From the NCBI RefSeq assembly GCF_013116745.1, contig NZ_JABFOE010000004.1:184950-248949 (forward strand): DNA of 64,000 bases, given 5' to 3'. Of the stretch, positions 19,511 through 27,659 are shown piece by piece. How positions within the stretch are numbered: position 1 is the stretch's first letter; every line of letters starts with the position of its first letter. A program made the position numbers and the translations under genes. Source of the DNA: Arthrobacter sp. 260 (GTDB taxonomy: Bacteria; Actinomycetota; Actinomycetes; Actinomycetales; Micrococcaceae). The notes beneath the pieces were generated by a model. The model saw only the letters and a list, made by a program, of their open reading frames with translations, did no database searches and was not told where the DNA came from.

Positions 19511-20257
19511 GTGCGAGTCGTCACCATCATTCCCACCTACAACGAGATCGAGTCGCTGCCTCTGACGGTTGCCCGTCTCCGCAGTGCCGTGCCCCACTCG
19601 GATGTCCTGGTGGTGGATGACAACAGTCCTGACGGCACGGGCGACCTGGCTGACACGCTCGCCGCCGCCGACCCCCAGATCCACGTGCTGCACCGTCAAG
19701 GCAAGGCGGGGCTCGGGGCCGCCTACATCGCCGGGTTCACCTGGGGGCTCGACGCCGGCTACGACGTGCTGGTGGAGATGGACGCTGACGGCTCACACCG
19801 CCCTGAACAGTTGCAGTCGCTGCTGGAGAAGGTGGCTGACGCGGACCTGGTGATCGGTTCCCGATGGGTTCCGGGAGGGTCGGTGGTGAATTGGCCGCGA
19901 CGCCGGAAACTCCTGTCCAGGGCGGGCAGCACCTACTCCAGGATCATGCTCGGCATCAACGTCAGGGACATCACCGCCGGGTACCGGGCGTTCCGCCGCG
20001 AGACCCTTGAAAAACTCGATCTGACCCAGGTGGATTCAGTCGGTTATGGCTTCCAGGTGGACATGACCTTCCGGGTCGCCAAACTGGGCCTGAAGATCGT
20101 TGAGGTGCCGATCACGTTCGTCGAGCGCGAATTTGGGGCGTCGAAGATGAGCGGCGGCATCGTCCTGGAAGCCATCGGAAATGTCACCCGGTGGGGCTTT
20201 GCTGCACGCTGGCGTGCTCTCACCACCCGCGGTGAGCCCAGCAACATCACCGGTTAG
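19511..20257 (+). CDS. ppm1: Polyprenol monophosphomannose synthase (GT2)
   Basis: A 248-residue family 2 glycosyltransferase of the dolichol-phosphate-mannose synthase type. IIPTYNE and [10 protein letters not shown] bind the GDP-sugar, [13 protein letters not shown] contains the DxD metal site, and [14 protein letters not shown] is the C-terminal signature. It transfers mannose from GDP-mannose to polyprenyl phosphate, the donor for lipoglycans and protein O-mannosylation. There is no membrane anchor, unlike fused mycobacterial Ppm1. The start is GTG 19511 after AAAGG. The symbol follows mycobacterial usage and is by homology only. The 3' end carries a 21-bp tandem duplication. Confidence 0.9.
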   Translation: MRVVTIIPTYNEIESLPLTVARLRSAVPHSDVLVVDDNSPDGTGDLADTLAAADPQIHVLHRQGKAGLGAAYIAGFTWGLDAGYDVLVEMDADGSHRPEQLQSLLEKVADADLVIGSRWVPGGSVVNWPRRRKLLSRAGSTYSRIMLGINVRDITAGYRAFRRETLEKLDLTQVDSVGYGFQVDMTFRVAKLGLKIVEVPITFVEREFGASKMSGGIVLEAIGNVTRWGFAARWRALTTRGEPSNITG

Positions 20258-20285
20258 CCAGGACACATCACCGGTTAGCCAGGAC
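20244..20285 (+). repeat. Two-copy 21-bp tandem repeat across the ppm1 stop
   Basis: ACATCACCGGTTAGCCAGGAC occurs at 20244-20264 and again immediately at 20265-20285. Both copies contain the sequence encoding I-T-G-stop in the same frame, so the first stop is used and the second is a back-up. Confidence 0.85.
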
Positions 20286-20290
20286 ACGAA

Positions 20291-20330
20291 AAAGCCGGGC
20301 CTACTGCCCGGAAGCAGGAGACCCGGCTTT
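20291..20330. terminator. Bidirectional terminator between ppm1 and rbpA
   Basis: AAAGCCGGG (20291-20299) pairs with CCCGGCTTT (20322-20330), with a shorter alternative stem inside (CCGGGC/GCCCGG). It is flanked by A and T runs suitable for both convergent genes. Confidence 0.8.
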
Positions 20331-20340
20331 GTCAGTGCAT

Positions 20341-20688
20341 CTAGGCGGACTGACGTTCTCCGCGGCGTTCCCGAAGAATGGTCAGGCGGTCCTGGAGGAT
20401 CTGCTCCAGCTCGTCCATGCTGCGGCGTTCCAGCAGCATGTCCCAGTGCGTACGCACCGGCTTGTCACCTGAGGTGTCGGGGCGCTCTCCGTCGACGAGC
20501 AGCGCTTCCTTGCCGGTCTTGGATACCCAGACCGGTGGGACGTCAGCTTCCGCCGCAAAGGTGACGAACACCCGCTCGCCGTCTCCGCAGCGGTATTCGA
20601 CCCGCTGACGGGGAGCCGGCTCAACCCCGGACTCTGTCTCCATGCTCTGCGCTCCGAGGCGCATTCCGCGCAAGCTACGATCGCTCAT
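20341..20688 (-). CDS. rbpA: RNA polymerase-binding protein RbpA
   Basis: A 115-residue actinobacterial transcription factor that binds RNA polymerase and group 1/2 sigma factors and stabilises the open complex. The N-terminal RGMRLGAQS segment enters the polymerase cleft, the RCGDGERVFVTFAAEADVPP region is the core beta domain, and THWDMLLERRSMDELEQIL is the highly conserved basic linker plus sigma-interaction domain. A good AGGAG lies 6 bases before the ATG. It faces ppm1 tail to tail across a terminator. Confidence 0.97.
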   Translation of the reverse strand: MSDRSLRGMRLGAQSMETESGVEPAPRQRVEYRCGDGERVFVTFAAEADVPPVWVSKTGKEALLVDGERPDTSGDKPVRTHWDMLLERRSMDELEQILQDRLTILRERRGERQSA

Positions 20689-20719
20689 GTATTCTCCTAC
20701 TCAACAATTTGGCATCCGT

Positions 20720-20747
20720 AACGGCGGATGGTGGTGTGGCGTTTTCC
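20720..20747 (-). promoter_or_regulatory. Possible SigR/SigH-type promoter of rbpA
   Basis: On the minus strand GGAAAA (20747-20742) is followed after 19 bases by GTT (20722-20720). This resembles the GGAAT-N18-GTT redox-stress sigma consensus known to drive rbpA in Streptomyces. The match is imperfect. Confidence 0.3.
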
Positions 20748-20858
20748 GCCACGTCCTGCCATCTACATAACGCTGTGGAATTTGAGTCTGTTCCCGATCA
20801 CAGCAGCGAAACTACGGCAAACACACAATTATACGCCGGAGTGGTGGCCAAACAGAAA

Positions 20859-20887
20859 CGGCCGGCTAGCGGTTGGCTAGCCAGCCG
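20859..20887 (-). terminator. Terminator of the NfeD-SPFH operon
   Basis: CGGCTGGCTAGC and GCTAGCCGGCCG (minus strand) form a 12-bp stem with one mismatch and a 5-base loop. A T-rich TTTCTGTTT follows. Confidence 0.7.
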
Positions 20888-20948
20888 TCATCGGTCGGGG
20901 AATTCACCGGGGTCAGGTCCGGTAGGGGACGGTCAGGCGGTGGCGGTT

Positions 20949-21884
20949 CTAGGCCCTGTAGGTAGGTGAGGCGCCTTCGCCGTCGGGAGCGTCAGCCGTC
21001 GTGTTACCGAGGACGTTACCAATTCCCTTGAGCGCTTCGCCAACCTCGCTGGGAATGATCCACAGCTTGTTGGAGGACCCTTCGGCGAGCTTCGGAAGCG
21101 TCTGGAGGTACTGGTACGCGAGCAGCTTCTGGGTCGGGTTGCCCTTGTGAATGGCGTCGAAGACCTTCTGGATGGCTTGGGACTCACCGTCGGCGCGCAG
21201 GATGGCTGCCTTGGCATCACCCTCCGCGGCGAGGATCGCCGCCTGCCGCTGACCCTCGGCGGTGAGAATCTGGGACTGCTTGGTGCCCTCGGCGGTCAGG
21301 ATGGCCGCGCGGCGGTCCCGCTCCGCGCGCATCTGCTTCTCCATCGAGTCCTGGATGGACAGGGGAGGATCGATGGCCTTCAGCTCCACCCGCGACACGC
21401 GGATGCCCCAGCGCCCGGTGGCTTCATCGAGCACCCCACGGAGTTGTCCGTTGATCTGGTCACGGGAGGTCAGCGCCTCTTCGAGGTTCAGACCACCGAC
21501 GACGTTACGCAGGGTAGTGGTGGTCAGCTGTTCAACGGCCTGGATGTAATTGGCAATCTCGTAGGTTGCCGCCCGCGGGTCAGTGACCTGGAAGTAGACC
21601 ACCGTGTCGATCGAAACCACCAGGTTGTCCTCGGTGATGACGGGCTGCGGTGGGAAGGACACGACCTGCTCGCGCAGATCAAGCAGGGGAAGCAACCGGT
21701 CCACGAAGGGGATCAGGATCGTCAGGCCTGGCTGGAGGGTTCGCTGGTACTTTCCCAGCCGTTCCACCACGCCAGCGCGGGCCTGAGGAATGATCCTGAC
21801 CGATTTAACCAGCACGATCAGGACGAAGATGATCAGGGCAATCAGGACGACTGTTAGTCCGATGGCCCCTGCGTCGCTAGGCAT
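20949..21884 (-). CDS. SPFH/band-7 membrane-scaffold protein (slipin/QmcA-like)
   Basis: 311 residues. An N-terminal membrane anchor (about residues 8-28) is followed by the SPFH domain (ARAGVVERLGKYQRTL to about residue 190) and a long Ala/Glu/Gln coiled coil with repeated ILTAEG and AILAAEG heptads. SPFH proteins form membrane-microdomain oligomers. The NfeD partner is encoded 82 bases upstream in the same direction, the usual SPFH-NfeD pairing. The ATG is preceded by AAAGGGGAA. Confidence 0.93.
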   Translation of the reverse strand: MPSDAGAIGLTVVLIALIIFVLIVLVKSVRIIPQARAGVVERLGKYQRTLQPGLTILIPFVDRLLPLLDLREQVVSFPPQPVITEDNLVVSIDTVVYFQVTDPRAATYEIANYIQAVEQLTTTTLRNVVGGLNLEEALTSRDQINGQLRGVLDEATGRWGIRVSRVELKAIDPPLSIQDSMEKQMRAERDRRAAILTAEGTKQSQILTAEGQRQAAILAAEGDAKAAILRADGESQAIQKVFDAIHKGNPTQKLLAYQYLQTLPKLAEGSSNKLWIIPSEVGEALKGIGNVLGNTTADAPDGEGASPTYRA

Positions 21885-21966
21885 GTGTTCCCCTTTGAGG
21901 TTGGTGGCACAGGTCCAGTGTCACGGGTAAGTGCCACTGGGATGGGTAGACGGTTGGCGATGGAGC

Positions 21967-22446
21967 CTAGACGGCGCCGGAGTCGGCGGCCTTCGGCTGA
22001 GCAGGTGCTGAGATCAGGGCGGTGGCCCCGTCGATTCGTGAAACTGCGACGCGTTCGCCGGCAGGGATCAGGGAGCCGTCGACAGTCCGGGCAGACCAGG
22101 TGTCGCCGCCGATCTTCACGGTGCCGGATTCCCCGGTCACCACGTCGAGGGTCAGCGCTGATTCGCCGATCAACCGGTCGATGTTGCTCAGCTGCTCGGG
22201 GGAGCCACGCTTCAGGTGTTTCAGGGCAACCGGCCGAACCACCAGCACCATGAGCAGGGACACCACGCAGAACACCACCACCTGCAGGAAGAATGCCGCG
22301 CCGATGAAGGTGCTGATCATGGCGGCGAGGGCGCCCATAGCCATCATGATGAAGAACAGGTCGAGAGTCAGGGTTTCCACAGCGGCAAGCCCCAGGAACA
22401 GGACGAGCCAGAGTATCCAGCCGTTCTCCATAAGCCACTCAAACAT
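21967..22446 (-). CDS. NfeD-family membrane protein
   Basis: 159 residues: three N-terminal membrane helices (about residues 8-75) and a C-terminal OB fold (about 90-145; IGESALTLDVVTGESGTVKIGGDTW). Short NfeD proteins of this type associate with SPFH/slipin proteins, and the slipin gene follows directly. No serine-protease domain is attached (NfeD1b-type short form). The ATG is preceded by AAGGGG. Confidence 0.9.
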   Translation of the reverse strand: MFEWLMENGWILWLVLFLGLAAVETLTLDLFFIMMAMGALAAMISTFIGAAFFLQVVVFCVVSLLMVLVVRPVALKHLKRGSPEQLSNIDRLIGESALTLDVVTGESGTVKIGGDTWSARTVDGSLIPAGERVAVSRIDGATALISAPAQPKAADSGAV

Positions 22447-22552
22447 GTCTTCCCCTTGGGCTAGGGCGCCATTGGGCGCACGTACTGCGTACCTCCATCA
22501 TGCCAAAGCAGAGTGACGAAACCTAGGGATGGGAAGCACGACAGGGCGGTTG

Positions 22553-23425
22553 TTATACATCCGCAAGGGTCGCGGTCCCCGCTGACCGCCCGAACACCTG
22601 GACGGTGAAGCGGGCTCTAGCCCCGGTCCACTCCGGGAGACTGGCGAGCCGGTCCAAGAGCACGGCCTGGTCCAGATGGTGTCCGGCGGGACCCATCAGG
22701 GCCGCGTTGTAGACGTCGGTGCGCGAGAGGCGCAGCGGATAGTCAACAACTACCGCCTCCATCTCATGGAACAAACCGGCCAGTGTGGTGGACACCCCGT
22801 CGGCCTTGTCTCCGGGCACCACGAGCAGGCCGGCGTCGTCGGCGATCTCCGCCAGGTGACCAGGCAGGGGGGTCACCACCACCAGCACGCCGCCGGGCCG
22901 CAGCACCCGGTGGAACTCCTCAGGATTGCGGGGAGCGAAAATGTTCGTCAAGAGGTCGACCGCGCCGTCCTGGATGGGCAGCGGGCGCCAGACATCCCAG
23001 ACCAGGCAGACGCCGTCGTCGTCGAGAAGCCGTGCGGCACGGCGCAGGGCGAACTTGGAGATGTCCAGGGCCACCAGGGAGGCTTCCGGGTGGCCGCGGC
23101 GCAACCCGTCAAGGTAGTAGCCGGTGCCTGCTCCGGCGTCCAGGATTACCCGCGGCGCCACGGCCCGCCGCTGCGCCAGGACTGAGACCGTGTCCCGGAG
23201 TCGGTCGTAGTGGCCCGCACCGAGGAAGTCGGTCCGGGCCTGCACCATTGCGGCAGTATCGGGCAGGAACGGCGTGCCCCGGCCGGTGAGCAGGTTGAAG
23301 TACCCCTGCTTCGCCGCATCAAACCGGTGCCCGGTTGCGCACCCGAGGGTCCGGCCCGTTGCCGAGAGTTCAAGCGCCACCGAGCACACGGGGCAGCGCA
23401 AAATGTTCTCCGGGAGGCGGGGCAT
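22553..23425 (-). CDS. 23S rRNA (guanine-N1)-methyltransferase, RlmA family
   Basis: 290 residues. The N-terminal zinc site (CPVC, then C and H in GCATGHRFD) with KQGYFNLL is the hallmark of RlmA-type enzymes that methylate G745/G748 of 23S rRNA. The Rossmann domain has ILDAGAGTGYYLDGL for SAM. Members in actinomycetes can give tylosin or mycinamicin resistance (TlrB, MyrA); whether this one is RlmA-I or -II type is not decidable by eye. The start is ATG 23425, 6 bases after a -10 box, so probably leaderless and divergent from the S9 peptidase. Confidence 0.85.
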   Translation of the reverse strand: MPRLPENILRCPVCSVALELSATGRTLGCATGHRFDAAKQGYFNLLTGRGTPFLPDTAAMVQARTDFLGAGHYDRLRDTVSVLAQRRAVAPRVILDAGAGTGYYLDGLRRGHPEASLVALDISKFALRRAARLLDDDGVCLVWDVWRPLPIQDGAVDLLTNIFAPRNPEEFHRVLRPGGVLVVVTPLPGHLAEIADDAGLLVVPGDKADGVSTTLAGLFHEMEAVVVDYPLRLSRTDVYNAALMGPAGHHLDQAVLLDRLASLPEWTGARARFTVQVFGRSAGTATLADV

Positions 23426-23431
23426 GCCTTC

Positions 23432-23437
23432 ATCCTA
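23432..23437 (-). promoter_or_regulatory. -10 box of the RlmA-type gene (leaderless)
   Basis: TAGGAT on the minus strand ends 6 bases before ATG 23425. Confidence 0.5.
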
Positions 23438-23489
23438 GGGCCCGGGACGCTGCCCCCGTGTCCGAATTGGGAAGTCCCGATGACTGATC

Positions 23490-23495
23490 TAGTCT
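23490..23495 (+). promoter_or_regulatory. -10 box of the S9 peptidase gene (leaderless)
   Basis: TAGTCT ends 7 bases before GTG 23503. No Shine-Dalgarno is present. Confidence 0.5.
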
Positions 23496-23502
23496 CGAAC
23501 CT

Positions 23503-25554
23503 GTGAAACCACATGAGCTGAACCTCCTCCAGTCCGTAAGTTCACCGTCGCTCTCACCCGACGCGCAGCACTGCGTCGTCTCAGTGACCCGACCCGATTT
23601 CCAGGCCGACTCCTATGTCGGACAACTGTGGGACCTTCCGGTCGCCGGTGGCCACGCCCGCCGGCTGACCCGCGGCTTCCGCGACACCGCACCCCAGTAT
23701 TCGCCCGACGGCAGGCTCCTCGCGTTTCTCCGGTCAGCGCCGGGTGGAAAGCCACAGCTGATGATGGTCGATAGCCGCGGCGGCGAACCGCAGGCACTCA
23801 CCGACCAGAAAATGGGAGTCGGGGCGTTCAACTTCTCGCCGGATTCGTCGAAGATCGTTTTCACCTCCCGGGTGCCCGAGCATGGCCGGTACGGAACCGT
23901 CGACGGCGTCGGGCCCGGCCTTGAAGACCCCCGCCGGATCAGCACGTTCAAGTACCGTATGAACGGCCTGGGCTACACGGTGGACAAGCGCAACCACATT
24001 TTCGTCCTTGACCTGCCGGACCTGGATGCGGCACCGTTCGTGGAACCGGTAGGCCGTGCCAAGGAAGCGGCGGCAGCCGAGGGTGCGGACACGCCGGAAG
24101 GGTCGACGGGGGCTGGCTCCAAGGGTCTCCCCGCCGCGGTCCAGCTGACCACCGCCAACACCGACCACAACGAGCCGGTGTTTTCCCGCGACGGGCAGCG
24201 GATCCTGTTCACCGCTGCGCTACACCCGGACGCCGACACCACGCTGTACACCGACATTCACTCGATGGCGGTGGACGGAACTGGCCTGTCGCGGCTGACC
24301 AACAACGGGGCGGGCACCCGGCTTGGCTGCAACCGCCCGGTGGAAAGCCTCGACGGCAAATGGCTCTTCTTCCTGGGCAGCGACCTGTCCGAGGACGGAC
24401 TCGACTTCCTGGCCCGCAACACGGCGCTGTACGTCGCGCCGGTGGACGCACCCGGCGAGACGCGCGCCCTCACCGACGCGGAGACTGTCGACCTCGGGGA
24501 GGTCGGTGACATCGTGCCCCGGGGCGACGACTCGGTGCTCGTGTTCAACCGCACCCGGGGGAAGGGGACCCTCCTGGAGGTCTCGGCTGACGGCACGCTG
24601 ACGGAGCTCCTGGAGGGCGAGCTGATCGTCACGGGCGCTGCAGCGGCCGGCGATGTGGTCGTCGCCTCCTACACGGACGCGCACACCATGGGCGACGTGG
24701 CGGTGGTGTCAGGGGGAGCCCTCTCCCCGATGACCGACTTCTCCAGCGACCTGCGCGAGCAGACCACTGTGGTGACACCGGTGGAGGAGACCTTCACCGC
24801 TGGCGATGGTCACCCGGTGCACGGGTGGGTCCTCGAACCCGCTGGGGAGGGCCCCCACCCGGTCCTGCTGAACATCCACGGCGGCCCGTTTGCCCAGTAC
24901 GGCTGGGGCTACTTCGACGAGGCGCAGGTGTACGTCGATGCTGGCTACGCGGTGGTCATGTGCAACCCGCGGGGCGCTGCGGGCTACGGGCAGGAGCACG
25001 GACGGGTCATCAAGGGAGCCATGGGCACCGTCGACCTGCAGGACGTGCTGGGCTTCCTGGAGGGCGCGCTGGAGAAGTACCCGGCGATGGACCGGGAACG
25101 GCTGGGGGTGATGGGCGGATCTTATGGTGGCTACCTGACCGCGTGGACCATCTCCCAGGACCATCGGTTCACTGCGGCGGTGGTGGAGCGCGGGTACCTC
25201 GACCCACCATCCTTCGTCGGGTCGTCGGACATTGGCTGGTTCTTTTCCGACGCCTACACCGGGTCCGATCCGGAACAGATCAAGGCACAGAACCCGTTCG
25301 CGCATGTGGACAAGGTGCAGACCCCCACTTTCGTTGTGCACTCGGAGGAGGATCTGCGCTGCCCACTGGAACAGGCACAGCGTTATTACACGGCGTTGAA
25401 GCTGCGGGGCGTGCCTACCGAACTGTTGGTCTTCCCGGGGGAGACCCACGAGCTGTCGCGGGCCGGATCGCCGTGGCACCGCCGGCAGCGGTTCGAGCAC
25501 ATCCTGCAGTGGTGGGCGACCTACCTGCCCACGCCGCAGAACCAGCCCGTCTGA
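23503..25554 (+). CDS. S9 family prolyl oligopeptidase / acylaminoacyl peptidase
   Basis: 683 residues. The N-terminal two thirds form a beta-propeller with repeated SPDG/SPDS/SRDG blades (residues about 15-400). The C-terminal alpha/beta-hydrolase domain has the triad S540 (GGSYGGY), D617 (SEEDLRCP) and H649 (ETHELS). This is the S9C-like layout of enzymes cleaving short peptides or removing acylated residues. There is no signal peptide, so it is probably cytosolic. It ends 4 bases before the convergent histidine kinase gene, with no terminator between. Confidence 0.92.
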   Translation: MKPHELNLLQSVSSPSLSPDAQHCVVSVTRPDFQADSYVGQLWDLPVAGGHARRLTRGFRDTAPQYSPDGRLLAFLRSAPGGKPQLMMVDSRGGEPQALTDQKMGVGAFNFSPDSSKIVFTSRVPEHGRYGTVDGVGPGLEDPRRISTFKYRMNGLGYTVDKRNHIFVLDLPDLDAAPFVEPVGRAKEAAAAEGADTPEGSTGAGSKGLPAAVQLTTANTDHNEPVFSRDGQRILFTAALHPDADTTLYTDIHSMAVDGTGLSRLTNNGAGTRLGCNRPVESLDGKWLFFLGSDLSEDGLDFLARNTALYVAPVDAPGETRALTDAETVDLGEVGDIVPRGDDSVLVFNRTRGKGTLLEVSADGTLTELLEGELIVTGAAAAGDVVVASYTDAHTMGDVAVVSGGALSPMTDFSSDLREQTTVVTPVEETFTAGDGHPVHGWVLEPAGEGPHPVLLNIHGGPFAQYGWGYFDEAQVYVDAGYAVVMCNPRGAAGYGQEHGRVIKGAMGTVDLQDVLGFLEGALEKYPAMDRERLGVMGGSYGGYLTAWTISQDHRFTAAVVERGYLDPPSFVGSSDIGWFFSDAYTGSDPEQIKAQNPFAHVDKVQTPTFVVHSEEDLRCPLEQAQRYYTALKLRGVPTELLVFPGETHELSRAGSPWHRRQRFEHILQWWATYLPTPQNQPV

Positions 25555-25558
25555 CGGT

Positions 25559-27001
25559 CTAGCTGGGGTTTGCCGGCGGCAGCACGGCGTGGCGGGGGAG
25601 CAGGATTTCGAAACACGCTCCCCAGCCCGGTCGTGTCACCAGCGACGCGCTGCCGCCGTGCGCCTCGGCGATCGCGGCCACGATGGACAAGCCCAGGCCA
25701 GCGCCGCCAGTTTTCGCGGTGTCCCGTCCCGAGCCGCGCTTAAAACGGGTGAAGATCTGGTCCGCGTCCTGCGCGGGGATGCCGGGGCCAGAGTCCAGCA
25801 CCCACAGACGCACCGCCTCGGGCGAGACATCGGCGCCGAGCCGGATCGTGGCGCCCGCCTCGGTGAACTTGACCGCGTTGTCTGCCAGCTGGAGCAGCGC
25901 CTGGGTCACCCGGTGCCGGTCAGCGAGAATGACCGTCGGCTCGGGCGCGTCGACCTGCCAGTCCCGGTCGGCGAGGGCCGTCATCTTCCGGTACACGCTC
26001 AGCACCAGTTCCTGCACCTCGACCCGGTCGAGGGCCAGGAAGTCCGGCCGCTCGGCGCGGGCCAGCACGAACAGGTCCGAGACGATCTGGTTCATCCGGT
26101 CCACCTCATCGGTGACCAGCGCAACCGTTGCAGCGCGCTCCTCGGGGGTCTCGTCGAGATCGAGCAACTCCATATGTCCGCGGATCACCGTCAGGGGCGT
26201 CCTCAGCTCGTGGCTGGTGTCGTCAAGAAACTGCCGCTGGGTGGTGAAGGACTGTTCAAGCCGTGCCAGCATGTCGTTGAAAGCGTCGGCGATCTGGGAT
26301 GCCTCATCCTTGCCGGTGGTTTCGATCCGCCGGCTGAGGTCGGTGTCCGAAATGATCCGCGCCGTCTCCGCCAGGGACTTCAGGGGGCGAAGCACTCGCC
26401 CGGCAAGGGCCAGGCTGAGGAGCGAGGCCAGGATGGTGGTGCCCAGCTGAACCACGAGCTGCGTCTGGACCGCCCGGTCAATCTCGCTCTGTTCATTGGC
26501 GGGGAAGTTCGCGACCACGAAAAGTCCGTCGTAAGGATCACCGTCGAACGGCACCGCCACGTAGCTGGTCTTCCCTGCCGGCGTATCGATGGTCCCCTTC
26601 TCCATCTCTTCAAGCCCCAGCCAGTAGTCCACTGTGCTGCGGAACTCTTCGGGATCGGGCACCTGCTGTGCGCGGCGGGATTCGTAAAGTTCACCGTCGA
26701 GGAAGGCCAGCAGCGTTTCACCCTCGTCGGCGATCTCGCGGGAGAAGTAGACATCGAAGATGGCCGAGAGGTCCTCACCGAACGGTTCACCGGTTCGCGG
26801 GTCAACGCCTCCGGCGAGCAGCCTGAACTCCTCCGCCTCACGGTCAAGGCTGATGCTGATCTCTTCGTTGAGCCGTTCAAACAGGACCAGGCGCAGCAAC
26901 AGGACCGATCCCACCGAGGAAAGGACCAGGAGCACTACGACCACGGCGACGATCCGCACGCGGATGCTCGACGTCCAGCGCCACGGGCTAGTGCTTTTCA
27001 T
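25559..27001 (-). CDS. Sensor histidine kinase (no adjacent response regulator)
   Basis: About 480 residues from ATG 27001: membrane helix 1 (about 16-37), an extracytoplasmic sensor region of about 140 residues, helix 2 (about 181-202), HAMP, and HisKA with the phospho-acceptor H264 in DDTSHELRTPL. The HATPase_c domain has N box DNAVKF, G1 DSGPGIP and G2 GGAGLGLSIV. The frame stays open to 27061, with other ATG codons at 27025 and 27061 but no clear Shine-Dalgarno for any. No response regulator gene lies on either side, so the partner must be elsewhere. The ligand is unknown. Confidence 0.9.
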   Translation of the reverse strand: MKSTSPWRWTSSIRVRIVAVVVVLLVLSSVGSVLLLRLVLFERLNEEISISLDREAEEFRLLAGGVDPRTGEPFGEDLSAIFDVYFSREIADEGETLLAFLDGELYESRRAQQVPDPEEFRSTVDYWLGLEEMEKGTIDTPAGKTSYVAVPFDGDPYDGLFVVANFPANEQSEIDRAVQTQLVVQLGTTILASLLSLALAGRVLRPLKSLAETARIISDTDLSRRIETTGKDEASQIADAFNDMLARLEQSFTTQRQFLDDTSHELRTPLTVIRGHMELLDLDETPEERAATVALVTDEVDRMNQIVSDLFVLARAERPDFLALDRVEVQELVLSVYRKMTALADRDWQVDAPEPTVILADRHRVTQALLQLADNAVKFTEAGATIRLGADVSPEAVRLWVLDSGPGIPAQDADQIFTRFKRGSGRDTAKTGGAGLGLSIVAAIAEAHGGSASLVTRPGWGACFEILLPRHAVLPPANPS

Positions 27002-27109
27002 ACCGCAAGGGTAAGCCCCAGCCATCGGCTGCTGGACAACTTTACGCGGCGGGTGCAGCATTTCACCTGACTGGTCAGGAATCGAGAAGCGCCGTTACTA
27101 CTGCCGATT

Positions 27110-27115
27110 TAGGGT
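27110..27115 (+). promoter_or_regulatory. -10 box of the VOC gene (leaderless)
   Basis: TAGGGT ends 7 bases before ATG 27123. Its GGG could also be read as a weak Shine-Dalgarno. Confidence 0.4.
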
Positions 27116-27122
27116 GTCTGCC

Positions 27123-27533
27123 ATGAACCTCACCATCCACTGGACCTTCCTCCCGCACACCGACCCGGATGCCAGCGTTGCCTTCTACCGCGACGTGCTG
27201 GGCTTCGAGGTCCGCAACGACGTCGGCTACGGCGGCCTGCGGTGGATCACTGTCGGCCCGCCCGAACAGCCGGGGACATCCATCGTGCTGGAACCGCCGT
27301 CGGCCGACCCTGGTCTGTCCGAGGCGGAGCGGCGCACCATTGCAGAGCTGATGGCGAAGGGCAGCTACGCACGCATCGTCCTGGGTACCACGGACCTGGA
27401 CGGCACCTTCGAGCGGGTGCTCGCCAGCGGTGCGGAGGTGGTGCAGGAGCCGACCGAGCAGCCGTTCGGGGTGCGCGACTGCGCCTTCCGTGACCCCTCA
27501 GGCAACCTCGTCCGGATCAACGAACTCGGCTGA
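27123..27533 (+). CDS. VOC/glyoxalase-fold protein
   Basis: 136 residues, one vicinal-oxygen-chelate module made of two beta-alpha-beta-beta-beta units. SVAFYRDVLGFEVRND opens the first repeat, and FRDPSGNLVRINEL with its metal-ligand-type residues closes the second. Members include glyoxalase, extradiol dioxygenase-like and antibiotic-binding proteins, so no reaction can be named. An in-frame GTG at 27114 lies inside the presumed -10 box, so ATG 27123 is preferred. It sits upstream of the UvrA-like gene in the same direction, 126 bases apart. Confidence 0.85.
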   Translation: MNLTIHWTFLPHTDPDASVAFYRDVLGFEVRNDVGYGGLRWITVGPPEQPGTSIVLEPPSADPGLSEAERRTIAELMAKGSYARIVLGTTDLDGTFERVLASGAEVVQEPTEQPFGVRDCAFRDPSGNLVRINELG

Positions 27534-27659
27534 CACGTCGGGGCGTTGCCACCGCACCGGCCGCTGCAGCACAATCAGTCGTAGTGTGAAGGTGGAGAGC
27601 ACCAGGCCAACGACGCCGTCGGGCACCGCCGCGCGGGCAGGACGGCAGGAGGAGACACA

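Noticed and set aside
25589..27070. A 493-codon plus-strand frame opposite the histidine kinase
   Set aside because: All kinase boxes are on the minus strand, and the plus-strand translation has no domains.
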